Shown: positions 51,222 to 59,910 of the stretch, piece by piece | Numbering within the stretch: position 1 is the first letter of the stretch | Layout: every line of letters starts with the position of its first letter | Translations under genes and position numbers: made by a program | NCBI RefSeq assembly: GCF_042667405.1 | Contig: NZ_JBHVAL010000005.1 | Coordinates: 62,001-126,000, forward strand | From: Arthrobacter sp042667405 | GTDB lineage: Bacteria > Actinomycetota > Actinomycetes > Actinomycetales > Micrococcaceae | Direction: 5' to 3' | Length of the DNA stretch: 64,000 nucleotides | The notes under the pieces: generated by a model | What the model saw: only the letters and a program-made list of their open reading frames with translations | The model's database searches: none | Told to the model about the DNA's origin: nothing

Positions 51222-51247
51222 GGAATATTTGGAACGCATCAGGGGTT
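51222..51247 (+). promoter_or_regulatory. SigR/SigH-type promoter upstream of trxBA
   Basis: GGAAT and GTT are separated by exactly 18 bp, the consensus for the thiol-oxidative-stress sigma factor SigR of Streptomyces. In that genus trxBA is a direct SigR target. The motif lies about 60 bp before the trxB start, between an upstream terminator and the gene. Recognition by such a sigma factor in this organism is inferred. Confidence 0.65.
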
Positions 51248-51304
51248 GAGTCAGGTGGCTGCCCCGAAAGCCGCAGCATCGACTAAGGAAGAGGTTCACG
51301 CCAC

Positions 51305-52261
51305 GTGAGCATTGCAGAAAACAGCGCATCGCAGGTGCGTGACGTCATCATCGTAGGTTCAGGCCCTGCCGGCTACACAGCCGCTGTATACACCGCCCGC
51401 GCCAACATGAAGCCTCTGCTCATTGCTGGCTCCGTTACTGCCGGCGGCGAACTGATGAACACCACCGAAGTTGAGAACTACCCCGGGTTCCCGGAGGGCA
51501 TCATGGGACCGGACCTCATGGAGAACTTCGAGAAGCAGGCCGCACGCTTCGGCACCGAAATCCTCTTCGAAGACGTCACCGAGCTCGACCTCGACGGCGA
51601 CATCAAGACCGTGACCATCGGGACGGGGGAGACCTTCCAGGCGAAGGCCATCATCCTGTCCACCGGCTCTGCCTACCGTGAGCTCGGTCTGACCAACGAG
51701 AAGAGGCTCTCAGGCCACGGCGTTAGCTGGTGTGCAACCTGTGACGGTTTCTTCTTCAAGGACCAGGACATCGCCGTAATCGGTGGTGGCGACTCTGCAA
51801 TGGAGGAAGCTCTCTTCCTCACCAAGTTCGCCAAGTCCGTCACGGTGGTACACCGCCGCGACACCCTCAAGGCCTCCAAGATCATGGGTGACCGCGCCCA
51901 GGCGCACGAGAAGATCAACTTCGTCTGGAACACGGCTGTTGAAGATGTTCTCGGCGGGGACAAGGTCACCGGTCTGAAGCTGAAGAACCTTGTCGATGGA
52001 ACCGAGTCCGAGCTCGCCGTCACCGGCGTCTTCGTCGCCATCGGCAACGACCCGCGCACGGACCTGGTGAAGGGCAAAGTCGAGCTGACCCCCGAAGGCA
52101 CCATCGCCGTCGAGGGTCGCAGCTCCCGAACCAACATCAAGGGTGTGTTCGCTGCGGGCGACGTCATCGACCCCACCTACCGCCAGGCCATCACGGCTTC
52201 CGGTTCCGGTTGTGTCGCGGCCCTCGACGTCGAGCACTACCTCGCAGACTTGCACTCCTAA
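51305..52261 (+). CDS. trxB: Thioredoxin-disulfide reductase
   Basis: 318 residues. The FAD-binding motif is IIVGSGPAGYTAAVYTARAN, the redox-active disulfide is WCATCDGFFF, and the NADPH-binding motif is AVIGGGDSAMEEALFL; a late FAAGDVIDPTYRQAI follows. It uses NADPH to reduce thioredoxin, which is encoded 34 bp downstream. The GTG start follows AAGGAAGAGG. A stress-type promoter precedes the operon. Confidence 0.97.
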   Translation: MSIAENSASQVRDVIIVGSGPAGYTAAVYTARANMKPLLIAGSVTAGGELMNTTEVENYPGFPEGIMGPDLMENFEKQAARFGTEILFEDVTELDLDGDIKTVTIGTGETFQAKAIILSTGSAYRELGLTNEKRLSGHGVSWCATCDGFFFKDQDIAVIGGGDSAMEEALFLTKFAKSVTVVHRRDTLKASKIMGDRAQAHEKINFVWNTAVEDVLGGDKVTGLKLKNLVDGTESELAVTGVFVAIGNDPRTDLVKGKVELTPEGTIAVEGRSSRTNIKGVFAAGDVIDPTYRQAITASGSGCVAALDVEHYLADLHS

Positions 52262-52295
52262 GCTGCATCCAAGCAACCATACGAAGGGAAAAGTT

Positions 52296-52622
52296 ATGAG
52301 CAACGCAAAAGACGTAACTGACGCAAGTTTCAGCACGGATGTCTTGGCTTCCGACAAGCCGGTCATCGTGGACTTCTGGGCAGAGTGGTGCGGTCCCTGC
52401 CGCAAGCTCGGACCCATCCTCGACGAGATCTCGGTTGAGTACAGTGAGAAGGTTGACGTCGTGAAGCTGAACGTCGACGACAACCCGGCCATCGCCGCCG
52501 AGTACGGCATCACCTCAATCCCTGCCGTGTACCTGTTCAGCGGGGGAGAAGTGAAGAGCACCGTGATCGGCGCCAAGCCGAAGCAGTTCTTCGAAAAGGA
52601 ATTCGCGGACGTCCTGTCCTAA
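52296..52622 (+). CDS. trxA: Thioredoxin
   Basis: 108 residues. The active site WAEWCGPCRKLGP and the cis-proline in TSIPAVYLF are both present, and the C-terminus ends in a typical amphipathic helix. A clear GAAGGGAAAAG ribosome binding site precedes the ATG, used instead of a longer frame running back into trxB. It is reduced by the TrxB encoded just upstream. It is the last gene before a long gene-free region. Confidence 0.97.
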   Translation: MSNAKDVTDASFSTDVLASDKPVIVDFWAEWCGPCRKLGPILDEISVEYSEKVDVVKLNVDDNPAIAAEYGITSIPAVYLFSGGEVKSTVIGAKPKQFFEKEFADVLS

Positions 52623-52648
52623 AGTTTTTCTTGGCTTTAGCGAAGATG

Positions 52649-52690
52649 CCGGTCGTTCTGTCCCCACGGGGGCGGGCGGCCGGCTTTTTC
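52649..52690 (+). terminator. Terminator of trxBA
   Basis: GCCGG at the left pairs with CCGGC at the right around an inner stem (TCCCC/GGGG), followed by CTTTTTC. It closes the trxB-trxA transcript. Confidence 0.75.
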
Positions 52691-53251
52691 TTTGTTTCGT
52701 GCGAAATGAACTTTCAAGAGTAGCGTTTTTAGTCTGGGCTGCGCTGGAGACGATGTAACTGTTGGAACTGCTTCTCCTCGGCTTTCCTTGGCTGGGGTAG
52801 GCGGAAATTGGCCTTCCAGCGGGAGACAGCGATGGTTTCAAGGAAGGGGACCTCCTTATCCCATGTAGCCGAGATCTACATGCCTGCGATTGCGCCAAGT
52901 GGAATGCAGCAGCGCCGGTGCCATGCCAGGTGGAGGGCCCTCTGCTTGGGGCAGGGTTCTCTGCCGTAGAGCTTTTCGCAGCCGAACCGGATGGGCTGAC
53001 CGTATCTTGGCCTGCAGGGGAGTCTGATCGCTGCGACGGACTTCCTCTCTCTCCACCCCGGAGTCTCTTATGGTTCACCGCTGCCAGCAGCGTGCTCGTT
53101 CCGCCTGATCACGCGAGTCCTTGTGGAATCAAATGGGACTCCGCGCATAGCAGGCGCACGAAGTATCTAACTGTCATTCGAAGTATGCAGGTACTGCAAT
53201 AGCGTTGATTGGTGATGCCCAAGCTATCCTCTGCGGGTCCAAGGCGTGCTC

Positions 53252-53265
53252 GTTTCACGTGAAAC
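53252..53265. promoter_or_regulatory. parS site 1 (perfect)
   Basis: GTTTCACGTGAAAC, the conserved palindromic ParB-binding site of chromosomal ParABS systems. Paired with a second site 64 bp away. Confidence 0.95.
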
Positions 53266-53315
53266 ATATGCGCGCAGGGGCCGCAAATAACGCTCCACCT
53301 TGGATTTCTCGCGGT

Positions 53316-53329
53316 GTTTCACGTGAAAC
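53316..53329. promoter_or_regulatory. parS site 2 (perfect, 16-bp palindrome)
   Basis: GTTTCACGTGAAAC flanked by T and A, giving the full 16-bp symmetric consensus. The closest pair of sites in the array. Confidence 0.95.
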
Positions 53330-53961
53330 AGACCCTCGAGACGCCTACCTTAACCACCGGGTCTCATTAGCTTCACGTGGCCGCGTGGTCCGTTCCCCGC
53401 AATCGCTAAGAAGCCCTCCAGGGGTACACAAATGGGGTCACCGGCAGCTGGGAGACCTGACAGCTGCACTCTCAGCTTCCCCCGGGGGACGGAGCCTCGG
53501 TAGCTCCGGACGGGCCCAGGAGGACCTGTAACAGGCTACGTTGCCTCCTACGGCCACTTGGTACCACCTAGGACGCCAGGCACCTCCAGTAGGCCGCACC
53601 TGCAAGTCGGGACGCACTGTAGATCACGGCACATGCAATCGGACGGCGGTTGCACTGGTGAACTTCCATTAATCCCGGTGATTTCAACCGAACATTGCCG
53701 AAGGGGCAGTTCATATGCAATTATCAGCCGTCTCATTCGTAGCTATCAGCCGTCATGCCTAAGCCTTCGCTGACGCCGCGGACGGTACACGTGACACAAA
53801 GTCCACCAAGGCGCCAGCTTCCAGGACGTGCGAACAATCCGAACAAGGGTAGGCCAGGCCATCTATTCACTGGCATGCCGTTACGAGGGCTGCAATGTGC
53901 AGGCCCATCAATACCAGCTCCAGGGGACGACAAACCTGAATGCGGTGGCCCACAGAAGAGC

Positions 53962-54005
53962 GGGGGCCCACGCGTAGCATTGGGCTCCATGAGGTTCGGC
54001 GTGAA
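53962..54005. repeat. Dispersed repeat, copy 2 (diverged)
   Basis: Matches the 43.66-kb hairpin repeat over about 44 bp (GCCCACGCGTAGC, GGGCTCCATGAGGTTC), with a 3-base deletion that weakens the stem. There is no small gene beside this copy. Confidence 0.7.
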
Positions 54006-54225
54006 CGGAGATCACATAGAAGAATACGGGCCAGCACCTTCGGCGATCCACCCCAATCCCTCGGGAGCGGCCTACGTTCGTCGACCACCGCGGCAGGGGA
54101 CTGTTAGCGGGGTCTCTGCTTCTACTTATGCAGGCTGGCTTAGATCGACGCAGCTGAAGGAAGACGTGATTGCACATCGCCGGCTGGCGCAACTGATCAG
54201 CACCCCGGACGCCGGGTGAGACGCT

Positions 54226-54239
54226 GTTTCACGTGAAAC
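54226..54239. promoter_or_regulatory. parS site 3 (perfect)
   Basis: GTTTCACGTGAAAC, about 0.9 kb from site 2. Confidence 0.95.
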
Positions 54240-55103
54240 GGTGCGTCGCTTCCCCAAGAACAGAGGTCCGCTGGCGGATATCCCTGAGACGAACACGGGA
54301 CACACTGTTCCGAAACCCGCCTCCTGCACCCTAACCGGCTAGAGATCAGTAGATTAAGCCTAGATCGCTCATTCCTGCGCCTTCTGCAGAACTCCTTGTT
54401 GGGACAGAAAAACCGGAGAAGACTGAAGTCACCTCCGCCGAGAAGGAGTGTATGACGCGATTTGGCGCAGATCTGCCGCGGGCGAAAGTGCCATGACGCA
54501 TGGGACGAGCGTTGCCATGGCATGCCTGTCATAGACACTGGGGGACTGCCCCCACGGCCGCCAGGATGCTCCATTGCCGTGAATCAAGCTAGGGCGAGCA
54601 ACCGACAGAGGCACTTCGCCTCGTTTACACTCGCGACGTACAGCTGGCACGCACAGAAGGTCCTGTTGACGGCAAAACTTGTGCACTGTGCCATAGCACT
54701 GGCTGCCAACCTAGTGAGGCGCTGGGCCCCACTGGCCAGCGAGTCTCTCACCGGCTTCATCACCTACTGCCGCGCACGCTAGTAGCCTCACCAGCAGCTG
54801 GCCATCCCTCAGTCTTGCGGCTATCCGGGAACAGAAGCACCAGGGCCGTCAGCCGCGCACCATCTATCATCACAGCCCCTTCGCGACCCTCCCTTCGAAC
54901 GTCCGAACAAACCAGGCATGAAGATGACGCGAGGTCGCCCTTGCCCGCCAGGCACCACACGATCGCTGCGACCGCATCCCGTCAGTTCCGCCTTCTACCA
55001 AGGCACCGCTCACGAACAGGCCATCCAGTCCTGCGTCGGGGCCGGGGTCCCTACAGGGATCTCCGGATTCGGTTCAGCTGATTCGTGATGCGCTGCCGCA
55101 TGT

Positions 55104-55117
55104 GTTTCACGTGAAAC
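55104..55117. promoter_or_regulatory. parS site 4 (perfect, 16-bp palindrome)
   Basis: GTTTCACGTGAAAC flanked by T and A; about 0.9 kb from site 3. Confidence 0.95.
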
Positions 55118-55280
55118 AGGACGCGGGGAGTCCGCCCCGAGGCACTACGGAATCGGCCCGTGCAGCGCCAGCCCAACTGTTCGGAGCAGACCTGCCCACA
55201 AATCGTCTGTGCCGGCATAGAAGTCGACCATGTCCGCCTCCTGGTGCGCAAGTGATTCGTTTGCTTCGCGAGGATGGGCA

Positions 55281-55413
55281 AGTCGTACACAGCTCAGTCG
55301 TTCGTCGAGCATGGGCAAGTCAAACGGGGCTCGGCCGTTCAGCGTGTACGAGCGTGTTGTACACAGCTCGGTCGACTCGCGAGCCGAACAAGTCGTGCAC
55401 AGCTCGGTCCGTC
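55281..55413. repeat. Degenerate direct repeat, four units of about 37 bp
   Basis: Four units start at 55281, 55318, 55355 and 55391, with core AGTCGTACACAGCTCAGTCG and its variants (GTTGTACACAGCTCGGTCG, GTCGTGCACAGCTCGGTCC, and a more diverged second unit). Units one and two are both preceded by ATGGGCA. No conserved CRISPR repeat-spacer pattern; it looks like a decayed tandem array or protein-binding iterons. Confidence 0.6.
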
Positions 55414-55877
55414 AGCAACCACGGCGCTGGACGCATCTCTGGGCACAGGTAGTGGCATCGCTGTTCACAGACGAGTAAGCATTCGCGGCCACACCCACGC
55501 AGGGGCGCCGGTCATCGCGGTCACCTAGGCGCGCGGAAGAGAAGGATGGCTCATAGTGCAAAGAGGACCCATCTGAATCGCTCATGTCGGACATAGAAGC
55601 CTGGATCTGACACCAGCGCTTTCGGTCATACATCCGATGAATATGCCGCCTCAAAGTGGAGCACTCAAGACCTGCACCAACCCACCTAGCCCGGAGGTGT
55701 ACTTCATGTGCGGCCGTGCGGTACTTACGAACACAGTTCATTCTCACCTTCACGACCTTCCCCGTGGAGCCGCCAATTTGTTCATCGACCGGCGAAGGGG
55801 ATGTTGCAGTTCAGGGCTCTTACGACTCCACCACCCGGCAGGCTCATGGAACGAGTTAGTCACAGGCGCAGTGTTTG

Positions 55878-55910
55878 TTATCCCCAAAGTTATCCACAGG
55901 GTTATGCACC
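55878..55910 (+). promoter_or_regulatory. DnaA-box triplet 1
   Basis: Three boxes in the same orientation, TTATCCCCA, TTATCCACA (perfect consensus) and TTATGCACC, start exactly 12 bp apart. Tight same-strand arrays like this bind DnaA cooperatively. Confidence 0.8.
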
Positions 55911-56208
55911 GCCCATGAGATTGCCCACACGTGGCGCAAAGGCGTTCATCCAAGTGACTCGATGACTGCTGCTTGGCCGCGCTGGTGATAGGCGCATCCG
56001 CGTAAGCAATACGGCATTAGGGCGGTCAGCGTTGACTGCGAAATCAATGTAAAACCCTTGCTCAGACTGAAAAGCGGGCGGATAAGGAGTTAGTTTGGGT
56101 CGGTTGCTGCCAAGTTGTCTTGGCGACCAACGGTTACAAGGGCAGTGGCCTGCCCCTTCCCACAGTGGGAGCTCCGGGATGGGCAGCCAGCTTCGCCGAA
56201 GCCTGCAC

Positions 56209-56241
56209 TTATCCCCATAGTTATCCACAGCGTTATCCACC
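56209..56241 (+). promoter_or_regulatory. DnaA-box triplet 2
   Basis: TTATCCCCA, TTATCCACA and TTATCCACC, again 12 bp apart and in the same order and orientation as triplet 1. It ends 60 bp before a perfect parS site. No clearly AT-rich unwinding element is seen beside either triplet. Confidence 0.8.
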
Positions 56242-56300
56242 ACGATACTCACAGCCACGGCCGGACGAGCAAGCCCATCCTGCGACGCTTGGATAGGGCT

Positions 56301-56314
56301 GTTTCACGTGAAAC
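56301..56314. promoter_or_regulatory. parS site 5 (perfect, 16-bp palindrome)
   Basis: GTTTCACGTGAAAC flanked by T and A, next to DnaA-box triplet 2. Confidence 0.95.
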
Positions 56315-57333
56315 AGCCTGGGCATCTTTACGCGCGTCGCTGGTCACCCCTGATGCAGACGATGACTGATACCGCACCCTGATGCTCCGGTACTGGCTAA
56401 TACAGGGTCATAGTTCCGCCCATGCTACGGAAGATCTGAGCAGTCAGCTTGCATCGGACTATGCGGCTGGAGGCGACATCGGACGTATGTGTCCGCCAAT
56501 GCTCGCAGGTGGTGGGAATGTTTATGAGCCGCCCATCTGGAGAATGCCATTTCGGACCTGAGCGAGTCATCGCTGACGGTTCGGCTTCACACAGCCTCGA
56601 CTCGCTCCAGGTTCCTACACACCCGCCGCACTGATGGATGGACGGGCCTGAAGCTTGGGGGAGAATGAGGTCAGAGCCAGGACGACCTCTGAAGGGCCCC
56701 AAGGGGCGGATCGCCCTCTCCGACACCTGCAGCAGAAACCAGCCCGGCCTATTAGAGTATCGCCGCCCGTCTATCGGTCGGCAGGCTCCCTGCCGTAACT
56801 GCCAGCGATCGTCACGCAGCTACTGCAGCCAGTCATTATCTCTGCGTGAGAAGGCCTCTTCTGACTATTGAGGGGTAAGCACCCGGAGTCGCCGAGAGGT
56901 GCTGCACGATGGCGGCAGCCCGCGAGGGGCGCCCCATCCCGGCGAAGATGGACCACGTTGCCGGCCACCATTCTCCGAGGGGGTGAGGAGTGCTTCATTC
57001 ACATTAATCGCGAGGGAGAACGGCAGACCTAATTGGGATCAGCCGAATGGGGTTCGAGAAGTCCCTTCTCAGATTCAGCGCGTGTTCAGGGACGGCTCGG
57101 CCCATGTAGCCGCCCCCATGGAGCATCTAAGCGGGCGATGCTATAGGGTCTACGGGAGGCACTCAGTTCCGGCATCGGACATCAGTCCGCCTTCCCAGGT
57201 CGCTCGGTCGCAGCTCAGCAGACAGTTCGACTTGAACGCTGCCGAGTACCCAGTTCATCGAAGGGTTGTACTTGCCGTAGCCAACGCCTGGGCGCCAGCG
57301 TAGCCCTAGGAATGCTTGAAATCTCTCAGGTTG

Positions 57334-57368
57334 CCTGACCCCATTCGACAGGCTCGGGGCCCGTCAGG
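57334..57368. repeat. Short REP-like inverted repeat
   Basis: CCTGACCCCATTCGACAGG and CTCGGGGCCCGTCAGG form an interrupted stem around TTCGACAGGCTC, a core seen in dispersed REP elements of many high-GC bacteria. Single copy in the window. Confidence 0.45.
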
Positions 57369-57512
57369 GAGCGGGGGACCGACAGCCCTGAGCATGACTC
57401 TGGTGTGATACCTCCGGTTCTGGCAGCATCCGGGAAATGCCGATTAGAGCCGTCGCAATTAGGAAGTGGGTTCTGAGTTTCTTTCGGATTGATTAACAGC
57501 CACGTTCTTCCG

Positions 57513-57526
57513 GTTTCACGTGAACC
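57513..57526. promoter_or_regulatory. parS-like site (one mismatch)
   Basis: GTTTCACGTGAACC differs from the consensus at one position (penultimate A to C). It fits the spacing of the array and may be a weak ParB site. Confidence 0.7.
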
Positions 57527-57773
57527 ACGCTCCCACGCGAGTCGGCTAGCCGCAACGAACCGTCCTCCACTGCACAAGGATTTGCCGGAATCCGACCCGA
57601 ATCCCTACTCGCATGCCACGATCCCTTCGGCACTCCAGGTGGACTGCAGTATCCGAACTCCAATGATCTACGGCCGTTTGGGCCTGCTAGGGCTGCCGCC
57701 CTAGCGTCACAGGGCGCGGCCGTGGCATGCCGGTAGTCTCTTGCGACGCGAGCTGAGTGTTTTAGTGTTTAGT

Positions 57774-57787
57774 GTTTCACGTGAAAC
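57774..57787. promoter_or_regulatory. parS site 6 (perfect)
   Basis: GTTTCACGTGAAAC; starts the denser parB-proximal group of sites (spacing about 0.3-0.4 kb). Confidence 0.95.
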
Positions 57788-58103
57788 GCACGCAAGACGC
57801 GGACACTTGGGAAGAAGAACCGCTGCTTGGGCAGGTTGGTCCCGATACTCTCACCATTGCCCGGGGTCGACCATATCGCCTGCTCGTCAGGCCTGTCTCG
57901 ACCATCATCAGAGCTACTCATCTACGTCTTGTTGCCGCGTCGAGGAGTATGTCCGTGTTGGCATCGGTGTCTGCGTCTGCGCCTCTTCGGCAATCACATG
58001 CGCAGGGCACCCTTCCGTGAGGTCAAAACATAGAGATCGGGGGGCTGACCACCGACTGCCGGACCATTTGGATCCCGAACTATTGGTGCCCGTCCTCCAT
58101 TCG

Positions 58104-58117
58104 TGTTTCACGTGAAA
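58104..58117. promoter_or_regulatory. parS site 7 (perfect)
   Basis: GTTTCACGTGAAAC, 330 bp after the previous site. Confidence 0.95.
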
Positions 58118-58478
58118 CGTTCCTCGGTCCTGGGCAACGTCCACGAGCTCTCTACCTTGTAGCCCTAAGCCCATCAAAGGACCCCAAACTAGGGCTGTAT
58201 CGGCAATGCCGCAAGAGAAATCGCGCTCATGGGCACGATTCAACAGCTCAGAAGAACCAGGAAATGGCCAAGACCCGAACAGCAGCACGATACCCGGCCT
58301 AACGTGCGGCGTGAGCTGGGACTGTTTGACGCGACTTTGCGACAGATAACCAGCGCGCATTTGATGCTGGTAGGCAAGAGAGGCACGTACGGTGCCGGCT
58401 GAACCTGCCGCGTTACATGGCATCCCCAATTACCCCCCGGATCGGCGATCAACGGGACCTTCTCCAACATTTGCCAAC

Positions 58479-58492
58479 GTTTCACGTGAAAC
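58479..58492. promoter_or_regulatory. parS site 8 (perfect)
   Basis: GTTTCACGTGAAAC, the site nearest the 3' end of parB (about 115 bp beyond its stop). Confidence 0.95.
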
Positions 58493-58552
58493 CGTCGGGC
58501 ATGAATGCCCCAGATAAGGAAATTGCTCGCCGCGTGTGCATCCGGCAGCGAA

Positions 58553-58582
58553 AAGGGATCCGCTCCAAAGAACGGATCCCTT
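58553..58582 (-). terminator. Terminator of parAB
   Basis: Perfect 10-bp arms AAGGGATCCG/CGGATCCCTT with a 10-nt loop, followed on the minus strand by TTCG. It lies about 30 bp after the parB stop. Confidence 0.8.
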
Positions 58583-58608
58583 ATACAAATGCTGGAACTC
58601 GGAGCAGG

Positions 58609-59844
58609 TCAGTCCTCAGCGCCAGGGCCGAGAACGTTCATGATGCGGTTCAGGTCCTCAACACTGGCGAACTCGATGCTCACTCGCCCCTTACGGGCAC
58701 CCAGAGTAATCTTTACGTTCGTGTCCAGACGATCAGAAAGCGACGAAGCAAGATAATCCAGCCGCTCGTGGCGCGCGTTCGGCTTGGGAATGCTGTTCTT
58801 TGCAGGAGTGGTGGGGTCCTGGTACAGAGTCACAGCCTCTTCCGTAGCCCGTACGGACATGCCCTCAGCGACAATGCGCTGAGCCAAGCGCTCCATAGCA
58901 GCAGCATCAGGGAGCGCCAAGAGTGCCCGGGCATGGCCAGCAGAGAGGACTCCGGCTGCAACCCTGCGCTGCACCAACGGCGGAAGCTTCAGCAGGCGAA
59001 GTGTATTGGAGACCTGGGGACGCGAACGGCCAATGCGATCGGCCAGTTGCTCGTGGGTTGTTCCGAAGTCTTCAAGCAGCTGTTGGTAGGCTGCCGCCTC
59101 TTCCAGAGGGTTCAGCTGGCTGCGGTGCAGGTTCTCCAGCAACGCGTCACGAAGCAGGTCGTCGTCGGTGGTGTCACGGACGATAGCAGGGATGGTTTCC
59201 AGCCCAGCGGCCTGTACTGCCCGCCAACGACGCTCACCCATGACGAGCTCGTACGGTTCTCCACCCTTTTCGGTTGAAGTACGTACGACAATTGGCTGAA
59301 GAACGCCGATTTCCCGCACACTGTGTACAAGCTCCGCCATGTCGTCCTCATCGAAGACTGAGCGGGGCTGCTTGCGGTTCGGGTGAATGTCGCCAACCGG
59401 AATCTCGGCAAAGCGGGCGCCCGGTACCTCCACGAGCTCAACGTCATTGACTTGCGGAGTCGCCGGAGCTTCGGCCACGGCTGGCGGCGTCTGTACGTCA
59501 GCCACCGAAGCGGTCTTCGGCTGGTCTGCTTCCGGCGCCTTGGTGGAAGCGGAGCGCTGAGCGCTGGACTTGGTGGCCGGAGTCTTTGCAGATGGAGCCT
59601 TGGTAGATGTCCTCGCCGCAGGTGCCTTCTTGGATGCCGAGGAGGAAGAACCGGACGGGGAGGGACTTTCAACGGCTGACGCGTCCTCGCGGGCAGCATC
59701 GACTGTCGGTTCAGCGGCCTTTCGCGCTTCCGGGAAAAACAGATCCACAGGACGAGACGGGGCGGCGCCATTTCCCTGGGCCGCAGCCGAGCTAGGAATG
59801 AGAGCCCCAAGACCCCTGCCGAGGCCCCTCCGCTTTTCGCTCAT
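58609..59844 (-). CDS. parB: Chromosome partitioning protein ParB
   Basis: 411 residues. It begins with SEKRRGLGRGLGALIP, the short ParA-stimulating motif, followed by a 130-residue Ala/Ser/Pro-rich linker, longer than in most relatives. The CTP-binding domain has ELVMGERRWRAVQAAGL and ENLHRSQLNPLEEAAAY. The helix-turn-helix that reads parS is HEQLADRIGRSRPQVSNTL, and a C-terminal dimerisation domain follows. ParB loads on the parS sites just downstream and spreads as a clamp. It is co-transcribed with parA, which ends 66 bp upstream. Confidence 0.97.
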   Translation of the reverse strand: MSEKRRGLGRGLGALIPSSAAAQGNGAAPSRPVDLFFPEARKAAEPTVDAAREDASAVESPSPSGSSSSASKKAPAARTSTKAPSAKTPATKSSAQRSASTKAPEADQPKTASVADVQTPPAVAEAPATPQVNDVELVEVPGARFAEIPVGDIHPNRKQPRSVFDEDDMAELVHSVREIGVLQPIVVRTSTEKGGEPYELVMGERRWRAVQAAGLETIPAIVRDTTDDDLLRDALLENLHRSQLNPLEEAAAYQQLLEDFGTTHEQLADRIGRSRPQVSNTLRLLKLPPLVQRRVAAGVLSAGHARALLALPDAAAMERLAQRIVAEGMSVRATEEAVTLYQDPTTPAKNSIPKPNARHERLDYLASSLSDRLDTNVKITLGARKGRVSIEFASVEDLNRIMNVLGPGAED

Positions 59845-59910
59845 TGATTCATCCCTCCGTGGAAGAGCCGAGCACGGACTGGCCCAGGCTGTTGCTGTGT
59901 TTCAAGAATT

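Larger units (their letters stand above)
52691..58552. other. Gene-free centromere-like region with parS array and DnaA boxes
   Basis: About 5.9 kb with no convincing gene on either strand. The open frames are short, lack ribosome binding sites, show no family motifs and overlap each other. Base composition looks less biased than the flanking genes. The content that can be recognised is: eight perfect parS palindromes and one with a single change, two DnaA-box triplets, a degenerate array of about 37-bp period, a diverged copy of the 43.66-kb repeat and one short REP-like inverted repeat. No tRNA, rRNA or insertion sequence is visible. It lies exactly between trxA and parB. Confidence 0.85.

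Noticed and set aside
52694..52707. parS-like palindrome GTTTCGTGCGAAAT after the trxA terminator
   Set aside because: Four mismatches including three of the central CACGTG bases.
53372..53380. Half-parS-like sequence CTTCACGTGG near sites 1 and 2
   Set aside because: Only one arm and the centre match, so ParB would not be expected to bind it.
55281..55413. The 37-bp array as a CRISPR
   Set aside because: Units are not identical, no unique spacers of constant length lie between constant repeats, and no cas genes are present.
55878..56241. Calling the DnaA-box region the chromosomal oriC
   Set aside because: No clear AT-rich unwinding element, no dnaA or dnaN adjacent, and the conserved order places rpmH-dnaA just beyond the right edge. 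A regulatory or accessory role is safer.
53205..58485. Numerous open frames of 60-190 codons in the gene-free region
   Set aside because: They overlap each other in several frames, lack ribosome binding sites and recognisable domains, and several simply read through parS (as FHVKH or VSRET). None was called a gene.
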